Shown here: piece after piece, positions 5,951 to 10,629 of the stretch | How positions within the stretch are numbered: position 1 is the first letter of the stretch | How the letters are laid out: every line of letters starts with the position of its first letter | Source: Candidatus Sulfopaludibacter sp. SbA3 | GTDB lineage: Bacteria; Acidobacteriota; Terriglobia; 20CM-2-55-15 | Length of the DNA: 10,629 bases | Assembly: GCA_945861845.1 (NCBI GenBank) | Contig: CAMAWS010000068.1 | Location: 1-10,629 of the forward strand | Direction of reading: 5' to 3' | Translations under genes and position numbers: made by a program | Notes under the pieces: model-generated | What the model saw: only the letters and a program-made list of their open reading frames with translations | What the model was told of the DNA's origin: nothing | Databases searched by the model: none

Positions 5951-7462
5951 ATGAACCGCGAACTCTTTCAACAGAACATTCTTGAACTCATACGGCGTAC
6001 GTCGGCGTTTTTGCCGCCGGATGTCGAGAGCGTCATTCAATTTCACCGCAAGCTCGAGGCGTCGGGATCGAAAGCCGATTTCGCTCTCGAATTAGTGGCT
6101 CAAAATATCGGGCTGGCAAAGGCAAAGTCGCTGCCGATATGCCAGGACACCGGAACGATCAGTTTCTACTTCGAAACACCGGCCGGGGTGGATCAGATCG
6201 AGCTCGAAGAGCTGTGCAAGACTGCGGTCAAGGACGCAACGAAAAAGGGCTACCTTCGCCAGAACTCGGTGGACAGCGTGGATGGCAAGAATTCCGGGGA
6301 CAACCTTGGCCCGGGCAGCCCCGTGTTTCACTGGAAGCAGACGCGGGAGCCTCACATCGACGTTCGATTGATACTCAAGGGCGGCGGCTGCGAAAACATG
6401 AGCGCCCAGTACAGCCTTCCGGCCGAAATCCAGGGCAAGCGCGTTGATCGAGACATCGAAGGAGTGCGGGCCTGTATTCTCGATGCCATCTGGAAGGCGC
6501 AGGGAAAAGGTTGCGGCCCCGGATTTATCGGCGTGGCGATTGGCGGCGATCGCGCATCAGGCTACGACTTCGCGAAGCACCAGCTGCTCAGGACCGTGGA
6601 TGATTCGAATGCCGATCCCGTCCTGGCCCAACTCGAAGCCCGTGTCATGAAGGAAGCAAACACCCTCGATATCGGCCCGATGGGCTTTTCCGGCAAATTC
6701 ACGGTGGGCTGCGTGAAAGTCGGCAAGCTGAACCGGTTGCCCGCGTCGTTTTTCGTCACGGTTGCATACATGTGCTGGGCTTACCGCCGCCGTGGCGCAC
6801 TTCTCGATCTAAACGGCAACGTCGCGGAATGGCTGTACCAGGCGCCCCACGAGTTCCAGAAAGAAGAGCCGATGCCCGATCTCACGCTGCCGGCCGGCGC
6901 CGTGGTTCGGCTGCAGACTCCGCTGCAGGATGCGGACATCCGGAAGCTGAAGGTCGGCGACGTGGTCCTCCTGGACGGCGTGGTCTTTACCGGACGCGAT
7001 GCGGTTCACAAATACCTGCACGACGGCGGCGAACTCGATGTCATCAAGAACGGCGTTATCTATCACTGTGGTCCCGTCGTTCTCAAAGAAGGAAGCGAGT
7101 ACCGCGTAGTCGCTGCCGGCCCCACAACTTCGATACGAGAAGAGCCTTACCAGGCCGACATCATTAAAAAGTTCGGAATTAAGGCCGTGATCGGCAAAGG
7201 CGGCATGGGCGCCAAAACACAAAAGGCATGCCAGGAAAACGGCTGTGTCTATCTCCACGCTATTGGTGGAGCGGCCCAGATTTATGCGGAATGCATTAAG
7301 CGCGTGCTGAGCGTCAGGTTGGAACAGTTCGGCAGTCCCGAAGCGGTATGGGAACTCGAAGTCCGAAACTTCCCGGCCGTGGTCACCATCGACAGCCACG
7401 GCAACAATCTGCAGCAGGTTGTTACCGACAAGTCGCGGGAGTTGCTCGCAGCGGCTCTGTGA
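5951..7462 (+). CDS. fumA: Class I fumarate hydratase, fused one-chain form
   Basis: It catalyses the reversible hydration of fumarate to malate in the citric acid cycle, using an oxygen-sensitive [4Fe-4S] cluster in the cytoplasm. The 503-residue chain has the alpha domain first (about 10-285). The three cluster cysteines are Cys64 in PICQDTGT, Cys147 in GGGCENMS and Cys188 in GKGCGPGFIG. The beta (swivel) domain follows (about 310-500), with VVFTGRDAVHKYL, YHCGPVV, AGPTTSIREEPY, GKGGMG and a terminal DSHGNNL. This is the order of E. coli FumA/FumB and the length is slightly shorter. GGAG lies 7 nt before the ATG. L-tartrate dehydratase is related but is normally two separate chains. No other citric acid cycle gene is present here. 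Confidence 0.95.
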   Translation: MNRELFQQNILELIRRTSAFLPPDVESVIQFHRKLEASGSKADFALELVAQNIGLAKAKSLPICQDTGTISFYFETPAGVDQIELEELCKTAVKDATKKGYLRQNSVDSVDGKNSGDNLGPGSPVFHWKQTREPHIDVRLILKGGGCENMSAQYSLPAEIQGKRVDRDIEGVRACILDAIWKAQGKGCGPGFIGVAIGGDRASGYDFAKHQLLRTVDDSNADPVLAQLEARVMKEANTLDIGPMGFSGKFTVGCVKVGKLNRLPASFFVTVAYMCWAYRRRGALLDLNGNVAEWLYQAPHEFQKEEPMPDLTLPAGAVVRLQTPLQDADIRKLKVGDVVLLDGVVFTGRDAVHKYLHDGGELDVIKNGVIYHCGPVVLKEGSEYRVVAAGPTTSIREEPYQADIIKKFGIKAVIGKGGMGAKTQKACQENGCVYLHAIGGAAQIYAECIKRVLSVRLEQFGSPEAVWELEVRNFPAVVTIDSHGNNLQQVVTDKSRELLAAAL

Positions 7463-7636
7463 GGGAATAATTCGGGGACAGACGTATAAATCACTCGATT
7501 ACGGTTCACGGTGTCTTCGCGAATCTGTGGAGCAGAAGGCGATGAAAGGCCCCGCGGAGACAGCCGGGATCATAAGTTCCGCGACGTGTCGCAGGCAGAT
7601 CAGTTTCTATAAAGGCTTTCAGTCCGAAATAGGAAC

Positions 7637-7822
7637 ATGGTAGTACAGGAACCGACCGTTACTTATCCGGAAGAACATTTTCAGAGTGCGAGAGTCGCGC
7701 GCGGTAAACAGAACAATCTGCGCATATCTGCGTTCCGTAATCGCTTGGTGGACTGGTCCGCATTGTACACAGAGGTTGAACGGTTTGGGCTTGGCGAACA
7801 GAGCATCGCAACGACCGGCTAA
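7637..7822 (+). CDS. Doubtful 61-codon ORF, possibly a cassette remnant
   Basis: The 61-residue translation (starts MVVQEPTVTYPEEHF) matches no family that can be recognised and no strong ribosome-binding site precedes it. The only point in its favour is that its TAA stop (7820-7822) falls inside the GGCTAAT that opens the attC-like palindrome, as is common for genes in integron cassettes. It may be chance or a decayed gene. Confidence 0.15.
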   Translation: MVVQEPTVTYPEEHFQSARVARGKQNNLRISAFRNRLVDWSALYTEVERFGLGEQSIATTG

Positions 7823-7880
7823 TCGGCCGCCCGAGCCGACCGCTGAAAAACGCTACGGCTCAGCGCCAATCCATTGGGCC
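7818..7880 (+). repeat. attC-like imperfect palindrome
   Basis: GAGCCG (7833-7838) pairs with CGGCTC (7856-7861) around a loop of 17 nt, like the inner L''/L' arms of integron attC sites. On the left, GGCTAAT lies nine bases before the arm, the usual R'' spacing. On the right, GCGCCAATCC (7863-7872) leads into ATTGGGC (7873-7879), close to the GTTRRRY cleavage-side box apart from the first base. The outer boxes pair imperfectly, so the site would be degenerate. No integrase gene is in the window. Confidence 0.35.
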
Positions 7881-7894
7881 GCAAAGAAGAATCG

Positions 7895-8146
7895 ATGACC
7901 ACGGCGTACATCAGCTACTACGACGTCATTAACGAGGAAAAGGCCAAGTACTTCATGGAGGCTTGCGCCCAGATTCTTGCCCAGACCAAAGCAACGCAAC
8001 TGTATTTCCTATTCTCATCGACCGGCGGCTCTGTGGACGCTGGTGTCGCCTTGCATAACTTCCTCCGCGCCCTGCCTGTTTCACTTGTAATGCACAACAC
8101 CGGCAGCATTGATTCGATTGCCAATGTTGTCTTCTTGGCTGCCACA
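7895..8146 (+). pseudogene. C-terminally truncated ClpP/crotonase-fold (SDH_sah-like) protein
   Basis: From the ATG at 7895 (AAAGAAGA ribosome-binding site just upstream) the product reads like the N-terminal half of a ClpP-class serine peptidase. SSTGGSVDAGVALHNFLRAL (residues 41-60) matches the ClpP P-G-G-x-V oxyanion region and following helix. GSIDSIANVVFLAA (70-83) places Ser74 where ClpP has its nucleophile. Similarity stops at about residue 83. The frame runs on to 8305 but those 53 residues (84-136) overlap the toxin gene in another frame and look non-native. The parts carrying the catalytic His and Asp are missing, so it should be inactive. The full-length family is about 200 residues or more. 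It may still be transcribed ahead of the toxin-antitoxin pair. Confidence 0.65.
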
Positions 8147-8186
8147 GTTGTGCGCACCCCATGTCATAATCGCGCAGGAGTGACAC

Positions 8187-8465
8187 GTGATAATGCGGTT
8201 CGAGTGGGAAGCGGAGAAAGCTGCCGTGAATCTCGACAAGCACAAAGTATCGTTCGAGGAGGCGGCCACCGTCTTTGGCGATCCACTTGGAAGGATCGTG
8301 GGTGATCCTCGGCACTCAGTCGGCGAGCGACGCTTCGTTTTGATGGGCCGGTCCGACCGGCAGCGACTCCTGGCCGTCATGTATGCGGAACGACGAGAGG
8401 CTATCCGTATCATCAGCGGTCGCCGTGCGACTCGTAGTGAACGGAGAAATTATGAAGAGCGTTAA
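8187..8465 (+). CDS. brnT: BrnT-family toxin
   Basis: BrnT toxins are small RelE-fold ribonucleases that block translation and are neutralised by BrnA. The 92-residue product has the family pattern: FEWEAEKAAVNLDKHKVSF followed by EEAATVFGDP near the N-terminus, HSVGERRFVLMG in the middle, and IRIISGRRATRSERRNYEE at the C-terminus. The start is either GTG at 8187, 6 nt after AGGAG (8176-8180), or ATG at 8193, 12 nt after it. The spacing favours GTG, and the family's usual MxFEW start favours ATG. Its stop overlaps the antitoxin start by 14 nt, giving the usual toxin-first BrnTA order. Such pairs normally repress their own promoter through BrnA. No clear promoter is visible within the truncated ClpP-like frame upstream. 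Confidence 0.85.
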   Translation: MIMRFEWEAEKAAVNLDKHKVSFEEAATVFGDPLGRIVGDPRHSVGERRFVLMGRSDRQRLLAVMYAERREAIRIISGRRATRSERRNYEER

Positions 8466-8709
8466 GAGATCAAAAAAGGCGGTTTCACAAGTCGGTCCAG
8501 ACGAAATTCTTCCGGAATATGACTTCAGCCGATCGCGACCAAACAAGTATGCCTCGCGATACAAAAAGGGGGCGCTCGTGGTGACGCTTGATGCGGAGGT
8601 TGCTCAGGTGTTTCAGAGTGCGGAGAACGTTAATGAAACGCTTCGGTCACTGGCGCGAATCATCCAGGCCGACCGGAACCGTCAGTCGAACAAGGCGCCC
8701 GGTGCATAA
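8452..8709 (+). CDS. brnA: BrnA-type antitoxin of the BrnT pair
   Basis: The 85-residue protein starts at the ATG at 8452, after GGAG (8443-8446) and inside the end of brnT. A longer frame back to 8383 is ignored because it lies within the toxin gene. It has a basic N-terminus, a PDEILPEYDFSRSRPNKYAS segment seen in many partners of BrnT-like toxins, a strand (GALVVTLDAEVAQVF), and the helices NVNETLRSLARIIQ, which suggest a ribbon-helix-helix-like fold. It should bind the toxin and the operon's promoter. The exact antitoxin family is less sure than the toxin, and the assignment leans on gene order. Its TAA stop is within the GCATAAC of an attC-like sequence. Confidence 0.75.
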   Translation: MKSVKRSKKAVSQVGPDEILPEYDFSRSRPNKYASRYKKGALVVTLDAEVAQVFQSAENVNETLRSLARIIQADRNRQSNKAPGA

Positions 8710-8736
8710 CAAGTTGCTGCGCCAATCCGACGACGC
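8704..8736 (+). repeat. Truncated attC-like sequence after the antitoxin
   Basis: GCATAAC (8704-8710) contains the antitoxin stop and fits an attC R'' box apart from one base. It continues AAGTTGCTG, then GCGCCAATCC (8719-8728), an exact 10-nt match to the right arm of the attC-like palindrome at 7863-7872, then GACGACGCC. The expected closing GTTATGC is not found in the next 100 nt. The monooxygenase gene on the other strand ends at 8737, so the site appears cut off or internally deleted. Confidence 0.3.
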
Positions 8737-10254
8737 CTACAGCCAGGTTTTATTCACCCACCCGTCGAGATCGTAGTCTGCGAGGCAATCGTCGACGAGT
8801 TTGATGCACTGATCGAAGGCGCCGGTGCGGCGGGCGAAGTTCACCACGTCAACGCGGACCTGCTCGTGATTGCCGGCGTAATTCCGCTCGTAAAGTTCGT
8901 GCCGTCCGCCGAATTCGGTTCCCAGTGCATCCCATACCAGCTTGAACAATTTGATTCGTTCGAGCGCCGTGCTACCCGTTCCACGATAGTACTGATCGAT
9001 GAGCGGACGCAGTTCGGGGTTCGCCAGATCTTCGCGGCCTGATGGAACGACCAGCGGTGCGCCTCCAAGCACGTTTTCAACAATGCCCTTCACCGTCGGC
9101 CACGAGGAGGTCGCAAACATTCGCAATGTCGCCGCGTAATCGCCGCGCGGCATGAGGGAACCGCCCGGCCCTTCCTGCGGCTCCGTCGCCATCGCCGTAG
9201 TCATAGCCCAGAGGAGCGTGCGCCATGCGGTGACCTCGCCCAGCGCGGCCTGCACACCACGAAAACCATCGGTTCCATTGATCGCCAATCCTTTGGCAAG
9301 CAACCCGGTCATGAAGTCGAGCTTTACTGCAAGCCGTGTACCGGCCTGGAAGTTGTACCGGTTGAAAAATCCGGATGCGGCGTAGAACGAATTTGCCCGT
9401 TGTGTGTCTCGATAGACCAGGAAGTTTTCCCACGGGATCAGCGCGTTGTCGAAGATCAACACCGAGTCGTTCTCGTCGAAGCGGCTCGATAGAGGATGAT
9501 CGAACGGACTGTGGGCGTTTTTCTCGTAAGACGGCCGGCAAAGAAGTTTGGTTCCCGGCGTGTCCATGGGCGCAATGAACACCAGCGCAAAATCTTCGGC
9601 CTTGCCTGCCTCGAGGCTCACCGCGCTGTTTTGAGCGACGAATGTCGCGTTGGTCAGCGCCGATCCCGTCGCCAGCATCTTCGCGCCGCTTACAATCACG
9701 CCCGCATCGGTCTCGCGGACAACGTGAAGGAAAACATCCGCCACTTCGTGAACCGGCTTGTTACGGTCCACCGGCGGATTGATCAGCACATGATTCATGA
9801 ACAGCGCCTTCGAGGCGTAGCGGCGATACCATTGCCGTCCGTTTTCATCGTACGGCGCATAGAACTCCGGGTTTGCGCCAAGCGTGGCCATGAAGGCGGC
9901 CTTGTAGTCCGGCGTGCGGCCCATGAAGCCGTAACTGAGCCGCGACCACAGGGCTATCGCGTCGCGAGCGGCAAGCAGTTCGCTGACGGAGTAGCTGGCA
10001 GTGAAAAACCGGTGCGTTCGGATGCCGTGACGATCGACCATGGTCAGCTGGTCGCGCGTCGCCGGGTCATGAAAGGAGTCATAAAGCCGCGCTATGGAGC
10101 GCGCCGCATTGCGAAACGCCGGGTGGGAAGTGACGTCGGGAATGCGCTCCCCATACAGGTAGACAGCGCGGTCGTCACGAAGGCTCTCGAGGTACTCCGC
10201 GCCCGTCATCAATTCATCCACGACTGCTGTTCTCGATGGTTCCGTCGTCTTCAT
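8737..10254 (-). CDS. HpaB-family FADH2-dependent aromatic monooxygenase
   Basis: The 505-residue protein belongs to the 4-hydroxyphenylacetate 3-monooxygenase large-subunit family, which hydroxylates phenols next to the OH group using FADH2 supplied by a separate reductase. It begins with MTGAEYLESLRDDRAVYLYG, the typical N-terminus. GRTPDY gives Arg113 and Tyr117, and NHVLINP gives His155. This spacing equals that of Arg100/Tyr104/His142 of Thermus HpaB (numbers from memory). The C-terminal region RIKLFKLVWDALGTEFGGRH followed by ELYERNYAGN is also typical. It lacks the Fe-S cysteines of 4-hydroxybutyryl-CoA dehydratases. No HpaC-type reductase or ring-cleavage gene is visible, so the true substrate is unknown. 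The start has no strong ribosome-binding site. The peroxidase pseudogene lies 38 nt upstream on the same strand. Confidence 0.92.
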   Translation of the reverse strand: MKTTEPSRTAVVDELMTGAEYLESLRDDRAVYLYGERIPDVTSHPAFRNAARSIARLYDSFHDPATRDQLTMVDRHGIRTHRFFTASYSVSELLAARDAIALWSRLSYGFMGRTPDYKAAFMATLGANPEFYAPYDENGRQWYRRYASKALFMNHVLINPPVDRNKPVHEVADVFLHVVRETDAGVIVSGAKMLATGSALTNATFVAQNSAVSLEAGKAEDFALVFIAPMDTPGTKLLCRPSYEKNAHSPFDHPLSSRFDENDSVLIFDNALIPWENFLVYRDTQRANSFYAASGFFNRYNFQAGTRLAVKLDFMTGLLAKGLAINGTDGFRGVQAALGEVTAWRTLLWAMTTAMATEPQEGPGGSLMPRGDYAATLRMFATSSWPTVKGIVENVLGGAPLVVPSGREDLANPELRPLIDQYYRGTGSTALERIKLFKLVWDALGTEFGGRHELYERNYAGNHEQVRVDVVNFARRTGAFDQCIKLVDDCLADYDLDGWVNKTWL

Positions 10255-10292
10255 GCCGTTGAGTTTACTGTATTTTCAATACCGGGAAGTAG

Positions 10293-10606
10293 TCACTGAA
10301 TCCGGCCGCCAGGGTTCAGGCCGCTTGGCACGCGCGACGGAATCGTCTTGTCGAACGAATCGTCATTCAGCGCATTGAGGAACTCGATGTGGCGCAGGCG
10401 GTATCCTTGTTACCCGAGAGAATGGTATCCCAGAAGACCAATCGCCCCAGCGCAACCTTGCCCGAAGTAAGCGGATCGTCCTGCGGCGACTTCACCGCCG
10501 GCGGCAGGGCCAACAGGGCACCCTGGCTCTGGCTCTCCTGGGCAGCGAAGAGAAGAACTACGACGATCGTAATTCCAACGATAGTCACAGCAAGTAACTT
10601 CTTCAT
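10293..10606 (-). pseudogene. Internally deleted di-haem cytochrome c peroxidase/MauG-like gene
   Basis: The N-terminal piece (10606 to about 10388) has a signal peptide or anchor and the family opening NPLT-like DDPLTSGKVALGRLVFWD and LSGNKDTACAT. Family members continue at once with C-H, giving the C-x-x-C-H haem site, and then run about 250-300 more residues. Here the reading frame instead ends in SSSSMR and a stop (10367). In another frame, from 10391 to the stop at 10293, the DNA encodes HIEFLNALNDDSFDKTIPSR followed by VPSGLNPGG and four more residues, which is the family's C-terminus. Most of the gene is therefore gone and both haem-binding sites are lost or broken. The product cannot be a peroxidase. 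The junction lies near 10387-10391, where CACAT could have served as microhomology. Confidence 0.85.
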
Positions 10607-10629
10607 GGGCGGAAAGCGTATCCATCTTT

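Larger units (their letters stand above)
7463..7894 (+). other. Gap without a confident gene
   Basis: About 430 nt separate the fumarase stop from the next believable start. The visible items are TTCGGGGACAGACGTATAAA (7471-7490), an open frame of 61 codons at 7637-7822 with no recognisable content, and an attC-like palindrome near 7818-7880. The GGGGACAGACG motif resembles, from memory, short repeats found near REP-associated (IS200-like) transposase genes in other bacteria, but no transposase is here. There is no clear terminator after the fumarase gene. Confidence 0.4.

Noticed and set aside
6809..7399. 196-codon open frame on the minus strand
   Set aside because: It is a shadow of the fumarate hydratase beta domain.
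8144..8305. Residues 84-136 of the ClpP-like frame as a genuine C-terminus
   Set aside because: This part is read in another frame through the brnT start and first half, is rich in Arg/Gly/Ser, and has no ClpP character.
9496..10299. 267-codon open frame on the + strand
   Set aside because: It lies opposite the well-supported HpaB-family gene, is rich in Arg/His/Val as GC-rich antisense frames are, and has no recognisable motif.
10410..10625. 71-codon minus-strand frame
   Set aside because: It overlaps the peroxidase N-terminus in another frame, while the 10606 frame has a signal peptide and clear family sequence.

Overview
This window looks like part of a moderately GC-rich chromosome of a free-living, probably soil or sediment bacterium. 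The G+C content is near 57% by eye. No rRNA, tRNA or phylogenetic marker is present. The mix of exported proteins of unknown function, bicupin, UbiE-like methyltransferase, TSUP and EamA transporters, class I fumarase and HpaB-type monooxygenase resembles Acidobacteriota (Solibacter/Bryobacter-like) genomes, but that is a guess. No phage genes, insertion sequence or CRISPR array is recognisable.

Layout. Positions 1-155 are non-coding and carry a GC-rich hairpin, an inverted repeat and a weak promoter-like sequence. Two tightly spaced exported proteins of unknown function follow on the + strand (156-959, 965-1501). They converge on an exported bicupin (1521-2195, minus). The bicupin diverges from a half-size GDT1/UPF0016 cation-transporter gene (2234-2506). 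Then, on the + strand, come a class I SAM methyltransferase (2607-3452), a small highly charged protein (3545-3793), a TSUP permease (3989-4735), an EamA/DMT transporter (4742-5620), an 85-aa Cas2-like/SinR-like protein (5640-5897) and a one-chain class I fumarate hydratase (5951-7462). The last four are closely spaced and could be co-transcribed.

From about 7463 to 8740 the content changes to accessory DNA. It holds a short repeat-like motif, an attC-like imperfect palindrome (7818-7880), the front half of a ClpP/crotonase-fold protein that loses its similarity near 8144, a BrnT/BrnA-type toxin-antitoxin pair (8187-8709), and a second, truncated attC-like sequence that contains the antitoxin stop codon. 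This can be read as an eroded integron-cassette-like patch without an integrase in view. It is the most interesting part of the window together with the orphan Cas2-like gene.

On the minus strand the window ends with an intact HpaB-family FADH2-dependent monooxygenase (8737-10254). Upstream of it lies an internally deleted di-haem cytochrome c peroxidase/MauG-type pseudogene (10293-10606): its exported N-terminus is fused out of frame to its last 32 residues, and the haem sites are gone.
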